NCBI GenBank assembly: GCA_937898525.1 | Contig: CALCBC010000025.1 | Span: 1-42,581 of the forward strand | Reading direction: 5' to 3' | Origin: an uncultured Sphingomonadales bacterium | Lineage (GTDB): Bacteria > Pseudomonadota > Alphaproteobacteria > Sphingomonadales > Sphingomonadaceae | DNA length: 42,581 nt | Shown here: in pieces, positions 34,679 to 42,551 of the stretch | Layout of the letters: every line of letters begins with the position of its first letter | Numbering within the stretch: the first letter of the stretch is position 1 | Notes under the pieces: model-generated | Seen by the model: the letters and a program-made list of their open reading frames with translations, nothing else | Databases searched by the model: none | Told to the model about the DNA's origin: nothing | Translations under genes and position numbers: made by a program

Positions 34679-35116
34679 CTACCAGCTACCGGTATTCGGC
34701 ATGCTCGCCCACGGTTCGCGCGGCTCCAGGTGTCCATCCTGCAGCAGCTCGATCGAGATCCCGTCGGGCGTCTTTACGAACGCCATGTGGCCGTCGCGCG
34801 GCGGGCGGTTGATGGTCACGCCGGCGTCCATCAGCCGCTGGCAGGTCTCGTAGATGTCGTCGACCCGGTAAGCGAGGTGGCCGAAGTTGCGCCCGCCGGT
34901 GTATTGTTCGGGCGGCGAACCGTCCTCGGGCGGCCAGTTGTAGGTAAGCTCGACCTCGGCGACGCCCTCCTGTCCGGGAGCGGCCAGGAAATAGAGCGTG
35001 AAGCGGCCCTTCTCGTTCTCCATCCGGCGCACTTCCTCGAGACCGAGCAGCTTGAAGAAGTTCAGCGTCGCCTCGGGGTCGCTGATGCGGATCATCGTGT
35101 GGAGATACTTGACCAT
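34679..35116 (-). CDS. gloA: Lactoylglutathione lyase (glyoxalase I)
   Basis: A 145-residue metal-dependent enzyme that converts the methylglyoxal-glutathione hemithioacetal to S-lactoylglutathione. The four metal ligands sit in two paired beta-alpha-beta modules: His6 (LHTMIRI), Glu56 (AEVELTYNW), His80 (FGHLAYRV) and Glu123 (GISIELLQ). Size and ligand spacing fit the Ni-type bacterial enzyme. ATG 35116. Divergent from the SIMPL-domain gene. GloB is not nearby. Upstream of the TonB gene, the gap 34464-34678 contains no gene I can support. Confidence 0.95.
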   Translation of the reverse strand: MVKYLHTMIRISDPEATLNFFKLLGLEEVRRMENEKGRFTLYFLAAPGQEGVAEVELTYNWPPEDGSPPEQYTGGRNFGHLAYRVDDIYETCQRLMDAGVTINRPPRDGHMAFVKTPDGISIELLQDGHLEPREPWASMPNTGSW

Positions 35117-35210
35117 GTCTTCATGAACTCCGTTCGTCGCTATTCAAGCACGGTTCATCGCCAGAGGCGCACCCGCATGCGAGTTGTACACCGCCTTCAG
35201 GGAGCCGCTC

Positions 35211-35963
35211 ATGTCCGACGTTAGCCAAGACGCCCCGCCTTCCGCCACCCCCTTCTGGCGTCGCCCGCAGGCGCAGCTCGTGCTGGCGGGCTCCGGTATC
35301 CTTTCCGCGGGACTGATTCTTGGCGGCTACCTGCTGGGCGACGGGCTGACGCGAGCCCGCGCGGCCGACCGTTCGGTCACCGTGCGCGGTCTCGCCGAAC
35401 GCGACGTGACCGCGGATCTCGCTACCTGGACGATCGCCTACTCCGCCTCGGCCGGCGACATGGCCACGGCACAGGCCAGCGTCGACCGCGACACCGCAGC
35501 GATCCGGGCGTTTTTCAAGGAGCTCGGCTTTCCCGACGATGCGTTGCAGCCGGCCGGGGTCAACGTCTCCAGCTACACGCAGGACGGTCGCACGATCTTC
35601 ACCGTGCGCCAGCGCATGACCCTGCGCACGATCGACATCGAGCGGGCCCAGCGGGCCGTGCGGCGGCAGTTCGACCTCGTCCGCCGCGGCGTGCTGCTCG
35701 AGGAAGGTTCGGGCATGGCCTACACCTTCACCAAGCTCAACGACATCAAGCCGGAGATGGTGGCCGAAGCGACGCGCGACGCGCGCCGCGCTGCTGAGCA
35801 GTTCGCCAAGGACAGCGACACCGGGGTCGGCGGTATCAAGCAGGCGACCCAGGGCTATTTCGAGATCACCGCGCGCGACGGCGATGGCGGCGGCTGGGGC
35901 GTTGCCGACACGCCCCACAAGCGGGTGAGGGTTGTCACCACGATCGACTTCTATTTGCGCTGA
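35211..35963 (+). CDS. SIMPL-domain (DUF541) membrane-anchored protein
   Basis: A 250-residue protein. A single N-terminal transmembrane segment (about 23-43: LVLAGSGILSAGLILGGYL) anchors a periplasmic SIMPL domain (SVTVRGLAERDVTADLATWT, then repeated alpha-beta units). DUF541 proteins of bacteria (e.g. E. coli YggE, Brucella BP26) form ring-like oligomers and are linked to oxidative stress, but no enzymatic function is known. Start ATG 35211 follows GGGAG; the upstream ATG at 35184 gives an unlikely extension. Stops before the porin gene's terminator. Confidence 0.88.
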   Translation: MSDVSQDAPPSATPFWRRPQAQLVLAGSGILSAGLILGGYLLGDGLTRARAADRSVTVRGLAERDVTADLATWTIAYSASAGDMATAQASVDRDTAAIRAFFKELGFPDDALQPAGVNVSSYTQDGRTIFTVRQRMTLRTIDIERAQRAVRRQFDLVRRGVLLEEGSGMAYTFTKLNDIKPEMVAEATRDARRAAEQFAKDSDTGVGGIKQATQGYFEITARDGDGGGWGVADTPHKRVRVVTTIDFYLR

Positions 35964-35970
35964 CGGCACG

Positions 35971-36001
35971 AAAAAGGCCCGCGCCGTTGCCGGCGCGGGC
36001 C
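35971..36001 (-). terminator. Rho-independent terminator of the porin gene
   Basis: A perfect 11-bp stem (GGCCCGCGCCG with CGGCGCGGGCC) and loop of four, followed on the minus strand by five T. It is placed 25 bp after the porin stop. The plus-strand side has no T-run, so it probably acts only for the minus-strand gene. Confidence 0.85.
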
Positions 36002-36026
36002 CTGATCCGGTCGTGGGTGGCCGGTA

Positions 36027-36770
36027 TCAGAAGGAGAAGCTGAGCGTGCCGACCACCGTGTCGTCGGTGATGCCGTCCCACGCCGGGCCGCTCGGCCCGT
36101 CGACCCCGACGTACGCCACGCCGACCGACAGCCCGCCGAGGACCGTGACCGAGGCGCCGATCGAGTAGTCGAACGAGTTGCCGTCGGCGCCGGTCGAAAG
36201 GAAGCCGTCGGTGTAGCCGATGTGGCCCGAGATCGAGAGCGGGGTATTGGGAATGTCGACCCCGGCATCCGCCGAGAGATACAGGTTGTCGCCGTCGCCG
36301 AGCGAGTCCTGGTCGGGCGCGTAGAATACGCCCAAGGTCAGGCCGAGCGGGCCGACGCTGGGCGAGAGCTTGCCGTAGAATTCCCACACGTCCGACGGCC
36401 CGGCACCGGGGTCCTTGGACGGATAGGAGTAGTAGGTCACGCCGACGTCGGCGCCGAGTCCCTCGGCGATGTCGCCGGCCCAGCCGGCAAAGAAGTCGAG
36501 CTCGATCTCGCCGTACACCGGGCTGTCCTCGAGCGACGAGGCCCAGGTGCCGAAGTAGATGCCCGGCTTGGTGTTCAGCGTGATGCCGCCCTGGACGGCG
36601 GGATCGCCGCCGGACAGGCCGACGCCGCGGAAGCGGTAGTCGGTGACCAGGGCGACGTTGCCGGAAACCGTGACGACGGGATCTTCGTCTTGCGCCAGGG
36701 CCGGAGTGGCCGCGAAGGTCGCGCCGGCAAGAACAGTTGCAGCCAGAAGGCTGCGGACGGACGTAAGCAT
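36027..36770 (-). CDS. TorF-family putative outer-membrane porin
   Basis: About 247 residues. A signal peptide of about 25 residues ends PALAQ. The body begins VSGNVALVTDYRFRGVGLS, the characteristic start of the TorF (TIGR02001) family, and has alternating hydrophobic beta-strands; the last residues GTLSFSF give an aromatic C-terminal signal for outer-membrane insertion. ATG 36770, with GAGGGAA upstream; two ATGs further upstream would give an Arg-rich extension. Substrate unknown. The divergent region (36771-37042) to the phosphatase gene holds an inverted repeat listed separately. Confidence 0.85.
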   Translation of the reverse strand: MLTSVRSLLAATVLAGATFAATPALAQDEDPVVTVSGNVALVTDYRFRGVGLSGGDPAVQGGITLNTKPGIYFGTWASSLEDSPVYGEIELDFFAGWAGDIAEGLGADVGVTYYSYPSKDPGAGPSDVWEFYGKLSPSVGPLGLTLGVFYAPDQDSLGDGDNLYLSADAGVDIPNTPLSISGHIGYTDGFLSTGADGNSFDYSIGASVTVLGGLSVGVAYVGVDGPSGPAWDGITDDTVVGTLSFSF

Positions 36771-36860
36771 GGGCAGTTCCCTCATTCTTGGGGTGAAAAC
36801 TCTGCTTCGTCCCACCTGCACACCGCGGTCCGCCCTCATGCCGGGGCGGTCTCCTGCGGT

Positions 36861-36908
36861 GCGCAATTAACTTGCACAGTCATGCTGCAGCGCACAAGGG
36901 AATTGCGC
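36861..36908. promoter_or_regulatory. Inverted repeat GCGCAATT/AATTGCGC, candidate operator
   Basis: Two perfect 8-bp arms, GCGCAATT (36861-36868) and AATTGCGC (36901-36908), have centres 40 bp apart (about four helical turns). A related palindrome TTGCGCAA lies at 36975-36982. All sit in the 272-bp divergent region between the porin and phosphatase genes. No regulator is known. Confidence 0.4.
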
Positions 36909-37042
36909 GGGCACCGGCTGATTGGCCCCGGAAGTGTGCTTTTCGCGTCACATTAAGCGGGGAGACAGGGTTTCTTGCGCAACTGACACACCTTCTCTTG
37001 TGCCTTGCCGTTTGGTCGTTAGGGGATCGACCCGGATTTCCG

Positions 37043-37840
37043 ATGTTACAGGCTCTCAAACGCTTCTTTGCGTCGGCCGAGCCGGCCGACCTGCCCGCAA
37101 TCCCCGATGGGGAACGGGTCTACGCGATCGGCGACATCCACGGCCGCCGGGATCTGTTCGGCGCTCTGGTCGAAGCGATCGATGCGGATGACGCCGCGCG
37201 TGGGCCGGCCGACACCACGGTCGTGCTGCTCGGCGACCTGGTCGATCGGGGGCCGGCCAGCGCGCAGGTCATCGCGCTCGCGCGTGAGTGGCAGGCGCGG
37301 CGGAGGGTGCGCATCCTCGCCGGCAACCACGAGGAAATGTTCCTGCGCAGCTTCAACGAGCTCGAGATCTTCCGCCACTTCCTGCGCCACGGTGGGCGCG
37401 AAACGGTGCTGAGCTACGGGGTCGACCGCACGCAGTTCCTCCAGGCGGAGCTGGATGAAGCGCAGGACCTCCTGCGCGCGTTCGTGCCGGCGGAGGACAT
37501 CGCCTTCGTTGGATCGTTCGAGGACATGATCAGGATCGGCGACTACCTGTTCGTTCACGCAGGGATCGACCCCGGGGTGCCGCTTGACGCCCAGAAGCCG
37601 CGCGATCTCAGGTGGATCCGCGAGCCGTTCCTGTCCCACCCGGACCCTCACGGACCTGTAGTCGTTCACGGGCACACGATCAGCGAGGAACCGCAGGATT
37701 GCGGCAATCGCATCGGCATCGACACGGGCGCCTTCAGAACGGGCCGGCTGACGGCACTCGCGCTCGAAGGGACGACGCGGCGCTACATCGAGGCGGTGGA
37801 GACCGACAGCGGTGTCGCCGTCGCGCCGCTGGCGGCCTGA
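37043..37840 (+). CDS. PPP-family metallophosphatase (serine/threonine phosphatase-like)
   Basis: A 265-residue cytoplasmic phosphoesterase with a two-metal site. Signatures in order: GDIHGR (30-35), GDLVDRG, AGNHEEMFL, and FVHAGIDP plus VVHGHT for the last His ligands. It is the bacterial type related to PrpA/PrpE and Ap4A hydrolase, so it may act on phosphoproteins or dinucleoside polyphosphates. ATG 37043 gives a compact family-like N-terminus; the frame stays open far upstream through unrelated sequence. It ends 7 bp before the 3' end of the convergent rnpB gene. Confidence 0.9.
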   Translation: MLQALKRFFASAEPADLPAIPDGERVYAIGDIHGRRDLFGALVEAIDADDAARGPADTTVVLLGDLVDRGPASAQVIALAREWQARRRVRILAGNHEEMFLRSFNELEIFRHFLRHGGRETVLSYGVDRTQFLQAELDEAQDLLRAFVPAEDIAFVGSFEDMIRIGDYLFVHAGIDPGVPLDAQKPRDLRWIREPFLSHPDPHGPVVVHGHTISEEPQDCGNRIGIDTGAFRTGRLTALALEGTTRRYIEAVETDSGVAVAPLAA

Positions 37841-37847
37841 AACACGT

Positions 37848-38302
37848 GCCAGGGGGCCTGTAAGCCGGGTTCTGTCCCGCACGCGGTATCCCCGAGGGGA
37901 CGGGCGCGCGGGGGCAGCCATTCATCTCGGCGACCGGTTGCCCGGCCGCTCCAGCAACCAACCCGGGCCTCTCGGGGCGAAACTCCCCTGCCTCCGCTCC
38001 GAAGAGCTCGGGCGCGAGACCCCTATTCGGTCTTGCTCCGGGTGGGGTTTGCCGTGCGGGCCCTGTTACCAGGACCCCGGTGCGCCATTACCGCACCCTT
38101 TCACCCTTGCCTGTGCCCTTTAGGGGCCATCGGCGGTATACTCTCTGTGGCACTTTCCCTCGGCTCGGGCGGACCCTGGCCGGGCGGGCGTTACCCGCCA
38201 CCCTCGTTTCGCGGAGCCCGGACTTTCCTCGACTGATCCCCGCTTTCCCTCGACGAACTCGGGATGAGCGGAGGAACAGGCGCGGCTGCCCGGCCCCCTG
38301 GC
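37848..38302 (-). ncRNA. rnpB: RNase P RNA, bacterial type A
   Basis: The catalytic RNA of RNase P, which matures tRNA 5' ends. The universal core GAGGAAAGTCCGGGC (minus strand, near 38219-38233) and the AGAACCCGGCTTACAGG 3' core (near 37856-37875) are both present, with intermediate conserved pieces such as ACAGAGAGTATACCG and AAGGGTGAAAGGGTGCGGTAA minus its last base. I set the ends from a perfect 11-bp P1 helix: GCCAGGGGGCC at the 5' side (38292-38302) pairs with GGCCCCCTGGC at the 3' side (37848-37858), giving 455 nt. True ends may differ by several bases. Confidence 0.95.
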
Positions 38303-38307
38303 GACGC

Positions 38308-39012
38308 CTATCTAGCCCTTCCGGCATCGCGATCCAAGAGCAGCTGGAAGAGGATCGCGCGCACTTCGCCGTCGATCACGCCGTCGATCCGTTCCGGCCG
38401 CCAGCGGCGCTGGAAGGCCTCGACCGCCTTGCGGCCTTCGGTGACGTCGTAGCCGAACCGCTCGAGTGCGAGGTAGAACGTGCCGTCGTTGTCGTAGGGA
38501 TCGCCCAGCTCGAGCTTCTGCGGGCGGGGCAGACACAGCCGGCATTCGGCGAGGCGGTCCCAGGGAAACAGCTCGCCGGGATCGATCTTGCGCGCCGGGG
38601 CGACGTCCGAATGACCGACGACATTGGCCCGGGGGATGTCGTGGCGGCGAACGATGTCGTGGAGCAGCGGGATGAGCGCCTCGATCTGCGCTTCGGCGAA
38701 CTCGCGGTAGCCGAGCGCGTGGCCCGGGTGGTCGAGCTCGATGCCGATGCTCGCCGAGTTCACGTCCCGGTGACCGCGCCAGTAGCTCGCGCCGGCATGC
38801 CAGGCGCGCTTGCTCTCGTCGACAAGGCGGACAACCTCCCCGTCTTCCGAGATGAAATAGTGCGCACTGACCTTCGCCTCGGGATCGGTCAGGCGTCGCA
38901 GCGCGGCTTCGCGTTCCATCTCGGTGTAATGCAGCACCACCATCGACACCGGTAGCGCGCGCTCGTCCCAGTTGGGTGAGGGAAGTTCGCGGTGGACCAG
39001 CCCTGCCGTCAT
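38308..39012 (-). CDS. N-acetylmuramoyl-L-alanine amidase (AmpD/AmiD-type)
   Basis: A 234-residue zinc amidase with an Amidase_2 domain at about 15-165. The ligands are His28 in VVLHYTEM, and the HSD/IDPG pair in VVGHSDVAPARKIDPGELFPW. IGIELDHPG is the usual core. The C-terminal part (about 175-230: FGYDVTEGRKAVEAFQRRW) resembles a peptidoglycan-binding helix bundle. No signal peptide is seen, pointing to cytoplasmic cleavage of recycled anhydro-muropeptides unless exported otherwise. The start overlaps the chpT stop by one base (TGATG). It ends 6 bp from the rnpB 5' end. Confidence 0.92.
   Translation of the reverse strand: MTAGLVHRELPSPNWDERALPVSMVVLHYTEMEREAALRRLTDPEAKVSAHYFISEDGEVVRLVDESKRAWHAGASYWRGHRDVNSASIGIELDHPGHALGYREFAEAQIEALIPLLHDIVRRHDIPRANVVGHSDVAPARKIDPGELFPWDRLAECRLCLPRPQKLELGDPYDNDGTFYLALERFGYDVTEGRKAVEAFQRRWRPERIDGVIDGEVRAILFQLLLDRDAGRAR
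38309..38337 (-). promoter_or_regulatory. Candidate rnpB promoter inside the amidase gene end
   Basis: TTGGAT (38332-38337) and TAGATA (38309-38314) on the minus strand are 17 bp apart and end 6 bp before the P1-defined 5' end of rnpB. Each box matches its consensus at only three positions, but the placement is right. It overlaps the last codons and the stop of the amidase. Confidence 0.35.
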
Positions 39013-39656
39013 CAGCCTGCGCGGTCGGGCAGCACGGCGCCCATGACCAGCGCCTCCGCGCTCAGCGCGTACTGGAGGCCGCCCCCCAGCTCCTCAGCGA
39101 GCAGGCGGATCATGTGTGCGGGCGCGGTGCGGCCGCTGAGCTCGTGCGGCGCCAGCGATCCGTCGAGCGCCTTGCCGATATTGCCGTCGAACGCCACGCG
39201 CGGGCCCGACGCGCGAACGGCGATTTCCGTCGTCCCCTGGCGGCGCTCGGCTCCCACGGCGAGCGTGCCGCCGCGCACCAGGGCGTCGATGGCGATCGCC
39301 GCGAGATTGAGCAGCACCTTCACCGCCGGCTTCGGCAGTGTCGTTTCGGCGACGGCCCACTCGAACTCGATCCGGTCGTTGGCTGCGACCAGCCCGGCCA
39401 CCAGCGCGCGCGGCTCGTCCGCCGGAACCTCGTCGCCGAACCCGCCCGCGGCGCCATAGGCGAGACGAAAGAACTTGAGCTTGTCGGTGCTGATCTTCGC
39501 GCTCTGCTCGAGCAGCTCGAAGCACCGCTTGCGCATCTCGGGGTCTTTCTCGTCGGCCATGAGCTCGAGACCGTTGCTCAAGGCCCCGACCGGGCTCAGC
39601 AGGTCGTGGCACAGGCGCGAGCAGAGCAGGGCGGCAAGATCCGTCGAGGAAGTCAT
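39012..39656 (-). CDS. chpT: Histidine phosphotransferase ChpT
   Basis: A 214-residue ChpT protein, which passes phosphate from the hybrid kinase CckA to CtrA and CpdR in the alphaproteobacterial cell-cycle relay. The phosphorylated residue is His17 in LCSRLCHDLLSPVGALSNGL, the classic dimerisation helix. The C-terminal half is a degenerate ATPase-like fold without ATP-binding G boxes. ATG 39656. It lies between the JAMM peptidase gene (9 bp away) and the amidase gene (1-bp overlap), so it is likely one operon. Confidence 0.93.
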   Translation of the reverse strand: MTSSTDLAALLCSRLCHDLLSPVGALSNGLELMADEKDPEMRKRCFELLEQSAKISTDKLKFFRLAYGAAGGFGDEVPADEPRALVAGLVAANDRIEFEWAVAETTLPKPAVKVLLNLAAIAIDALVRGGTLAVGAERRQGTTEIAVRASGPRVAFDGNIGKALDGSLAPHELSGRTAPAHMIRLLAEELGGGLQYALSAEALVMGAVLPDRAG

Positions 39657-39665
39657 TGGCGCGCC

Positions 39666-40058
39666 TTAGCGGTCCTCCACGACATAGGAAAGCGGCGCGA
39701 AGCCCGTCTCCTCGTCGCGCCAGAACGTTACGCCGCCCTCGGCGACGATGGCCCAGACCTTGCCGTCGCCGGCCGCCATCGCCCGATCGACGTCCGAGGG
39801 GCCGGCCGGGCCCGCCGGATGCGAGTGATAATAGCCCATCACCTGGGGCCCTCCCGAGCGGGCGGCGCGGTATGCATCGACCAGCGTCTGCGGATCGATC
39901 TCGAAGCGTCGCGTGCGATCGGGGGCGACGTTGATTGCCGGGCGTACCTCGTCGATGATCTCCCGGCCCAGGAGCAACCCGCAGCATTCCTCGGGCGCCG
40001 AGGCCTCGGCTTCAGAGCGTAACCGCTCCATCGCGGCTCTTGAGACACGCAAGGTCAT
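39666..40058 (-). CDS. JAMM/MPN-type metallopeptidase (M67 family)
   Basis: A 130-residue compact isopeptidase-fold protein. The JAMM zinc motif is complete: Glu23/24 in PEECCGLLLG, and HxHx7SxxD as His78, His80, Ser88 and Asp91 in HSHPAGPAGPSDVD. Bacterial relatives cleave C-terminal peptides from thiocarboxylate carriers or other small substrates. ATG 40058 with GGGAA upstream; the long upstream frame is antisense to rluD and not coding. First gene of the JAMM-chpT-amidase operon. Only 19 bp separate its start from that of rluD. Confidence 0.9.
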   Translation of the reverse strand: MTLRVSRAAMERLRSEAEASAPEECCGLLLGREIIDEVRPAINVAPDRTRRFEIDPQTLVDAYRAARSGGPQVMGYYHSHPAGPAGPSDVDRAMAAGDGKVWAIVAEGGVTFWRDEETGFAPLSYVVEDR

Positions 40059-40077
40059 TTCCCATCTGTTTCGTATC

Positions 40078-41028
40078 ATGGGGGAGGGCAAAGTCATCAC
40101 CGGGGTGGTCGAAGACGGGCCGCGGCTCGACAAGGCGCTGGCGGCGGCCAGCGGGCTGTCGCGCGAGCGGGTCAAGGCGCTTATCGGCGAGGGCAAGGTT
40201 TCCCTCGACGGCAAGCCGGTCAGGCAGGCGTCGGCGAAGTCGGCCGGGGGTGCTTTCGCGATCGAAGTTCCCGCGCCGGCCGATGCGAAAGCTGCGCCGC
40301 AGGACATCGCGCTGACCGTGGTCTACGAGGACGAGCACCTTCTCGTCGTCGACAAGCCGGCGGGGATGGTCGTCCATCCCGCGGCGGGCAACCCGGACGG
40401 CACGCTGGTCAACGCGCTGCTGCACCACTGCCGCGGCAAGCTTTCTGGCATCGGCGGCGTCGCGCGACCCGGCATCGTCCACCGGATCGACAAGGGTACC
40501 TCGGGCCTGCTGGTGGTCGCCAAGTCCGACGTTGCCCACGAAGGCCTCGCGCGCCAGTTCGCCGATCATTCGATCGAGCGCGTCTACCTGGCCGTCTGCA
40601 ACGGCCGGCCCAATCCGCCCTCGGGCACGATCGCCACGCGAATCGGGCGTTCGGATGCCAATCGCAAGAAAATGGCCGTGCTGCCCAAGGATTCCTCGCG
40701 TGGAAAACACGCTATCACGCACTATAGAACGCTGAGGGAACTCAAGGGATGTTCGCTCGTTGAATGCCGCCTTGAAACCGGGCGAACACACCAGGTTCGT
40801 GTTCACCTTTCGTCCATCGGCCATGCGCTATTAGGTGATTCCGTCTATGGACGGCCAAATTCGCGGGTACGAGAGGTGCTCCAGCGGCTCGGATTTCGCC
40901 GGCAGGCGCTCCACGCGGCGGTTCTCGGCTTCGTCCATCCGGTAACGGGGGACGAGCTGCGCTTCGAGAGCGTCCTGCCGCCGGACATCAAGGAACTGAT
41001 CGACGAAACCGGTCATTCAAATCGATGA
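40078..41028 (+). CDS. rluD: 23S rRNA pseudouridine synthase RluD-type
   Basis: A 316-residue RluA-family enzyme. An S4 RNA-binding domain (about 15-75: RLDKALAAASGLSRERVKAL) precedes the catalytic domain, with the nucleophilic Asp in HRIDKGTSGLLVV, RTHQVRVH and the C-terminal PVTG strands. Such enzymes make pseudouridines in helix 69 of 23S rRNA. The motif HRLDKDTSG is varied to HRIDKGTSG, leaving the catalytic Asp. ATG 40078 puts the start 19 bp from the divergent JAMM gene. rpoH follows after 115 bp. Confidence 0.93.
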   Translation: MGEGKVITGVVEDGPRLDKALAAASGLSRERVKALIGEGKVSLDGKPVRQASAKSAGGAFAIEVPAPADAKAAPQDIALTVVYEDEHLLVVDKPAGMVVHPAAGNPDGTLVNALLHHCRGKLSGIGGVARPGIVHRIDKGTSGLLVVAKSDVAHEGLARQFADHSIERVYLAVCNGRPNPPSGTIATRIGRSDANRKKMAVLPKDSSRGKHAITHYRTLRELKGCSLVECRLETGRTHQVRVHLSSIGHALLGDSVYGRPNSRVREVLQRLGFRRQALHAAVLGFVHPVTGDELRFESVLPPDIKELIDETGHSNR

Positions 41029-41035
41029 AAAGCGC

Positions 41036-41063
41036 GCGACAAGGTGTCTTAGTCGTGTATAAC
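41036..41063 (+). promoter_or_regulatory. Candidate promoter of rpoH
   Basis: GCGACA (41036-41041, 4 of 6 to -35) and TATAAC (41058-41063, 5 of 6 to -10) are 16 bp apart. A start point near 41070 would open the RNA right at the leader hairpin. Confidence 0.45.
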
Positions 41064-41074
41064 AGGGGCAAGGT

Positions 41075-41120
41075 GGCTGCGCCCCGCGGATGCCCTGACG
41101 GGGTCCGCAAACCGGCAGCC
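41075..41120 (+). promoter_or_regulatory. Structured 5' leader hairpin of rpoH
   Basis: Outer arms GGCTGC (41075-41080) and GCAGCC (41115-41120) enclose a second stem GCGGA (41086-41090) and TCCGC (41104-41108) and an inner CCC/GGG pair around TGAC. It sits between the predicted promoter and the ribosome binding site (AGGAAAGG near 41124-41131) and does not itself cover the GTG. Confidence 0.5.
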
Positions 41121-41143
41121 GACAGGAAAGGTCTAGGGATAAA

Positions 41144-42055
41144 GTGAGCGACAACACCACCACCAGGTCAGTAAGCGTTCCGGCGCTCGGCGGTGAGCAG
41201 AGCCTCAACCGCTACCTGGCCGAAATCAAGAAATTCCCGGTGCTGACGGCCGAGCAGGAATACATGCTCGCCAAGCGCTACCAGGAGCATGGGGACCCCG
41301 AGGCAGCGGCCCAGCTGGTGACGAGCCACCTGCGGCTCGTGGCCAAGATCGCCATGGGCTATCGCGGCTATGGTCTGCCCGTGTCGGACCTCATCTCCGA
41401 GGGCAACGTCGGCCTGATGCAGGGTGTCAAGAAGTTCGAGCCCGATCGCGGCTTCCGCCTCGCGACTTACGCGATGTGGTGGATCAAGGCCTCGATCCAG
41501 GAGTTCATCCTGCGCTCGTGGAGCCTCGTGAAGATGGGCACCACCGCGGCCCAGAAGAAGCTGTTCTTCAACCTTCGCCGGATGAAGAAGAACCTCGAGG
41601 CTTACGAGGACAGCGACCTCCACCCGGACGACGTCAAGAAGATCGCCACCGACCTCGGCGTGCCCGAGCAGGAGGTGATCAACATGAACCGCCGGATGAT
41701 GATGGGGGGCGACGCGTCGCTCAACGTCAGCCTGCGCGGTGACGAGGAAGGCTCCGGTCAGTGGCAGGACTGGCTGACCGACGACCGCCCGCTGCAGGAC
41801 GAGACGGTGGCCGAAGCCGAGGAGGCGATGGTGCGTCACGAGATGCTCGAGGAGGCGATGGAAAGCCTCAACGAGCGCGAGCGCCACATTCTCACCGAGC
41901 GCCGCCTGACCGACAACCCGCAGACCCTCGAGGAATTGTCGCAGGTCTACGACGTCAGCCGCGAGCGCATCCGCCAGATAGAGGTGCGCGCGTTCGAAAA
42001 GCTGCAGAAGGCGATGCAGCGGATCGCGGGCGAGCGGCTTCTGCCGGCGGCGTGA
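41144..42055 (+). CDS. rpoH: RNA polymerase sigma-32 factor RpoH
   Basis: A 303-residue heat-shock sigma factor. Region 2 includes HLRLVAKIAMGYRGYGLP, SEGNVGLMQGVKKFEP and YAMWWIKASIQEFIL; the RpoH box is QKKLFFNLRR (about 138-147), which separates it from RpoD. Region 4 ends with a helix-turn-helix, ELSQVYDVSRERIRQIEVRA. Start GTG 41144. Alphaproteobacteria often have more than one rpoH. The upstream leader can form a hairpin. The gene's stop is directly followed by the heptamer array, so that array is in its 3' untranslated region. Confidence 0.97.
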   Translation: MSDNTTTRSVSVPALGGEQSLNRYLAEIKKFPVLTAEQEYMLAKRYQEHGDPEAAAQLVTSHLRLVAKIAMGYRGYGLPVSDLISEGNVGLMQGVKKFEPDRGFRLATYAMWWIKASIQEFILRSWSLVKMGTTAAQKKLFFNLRRMKKNLEAYEDSDLHPDDVKKIATDLGVPEQEVINMNRRMMMGGDASLNVSLRGDEEGSGQWQDWLTDDRPLQDETVAEAEEAMVRHEMLEEAMESLNERERHILTERRLTDNPQTLEELSQVYDVSRERIRQIEVRAFEKLQKAMQRIAGERLLPAA

Positions 42056-42061
42056 TGGGAT

Positions 42062-42529
<468 letters not shown>

Positions 42530-42551
42530 TCAGTCTCTCATCCGCAGCAAC

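Noticed and set aside
37812..38955. Several open frames across the rnpB region
   Set aside because: They cover the RNase P RNA and the antisense of the amidase; the RNA's conserved cores and P1 helix explain the sequence.
41144..42055. RpoD
   Set aside because: The RpoH box QKKLFFNLRR and the length of 303 residues identify RpoH.
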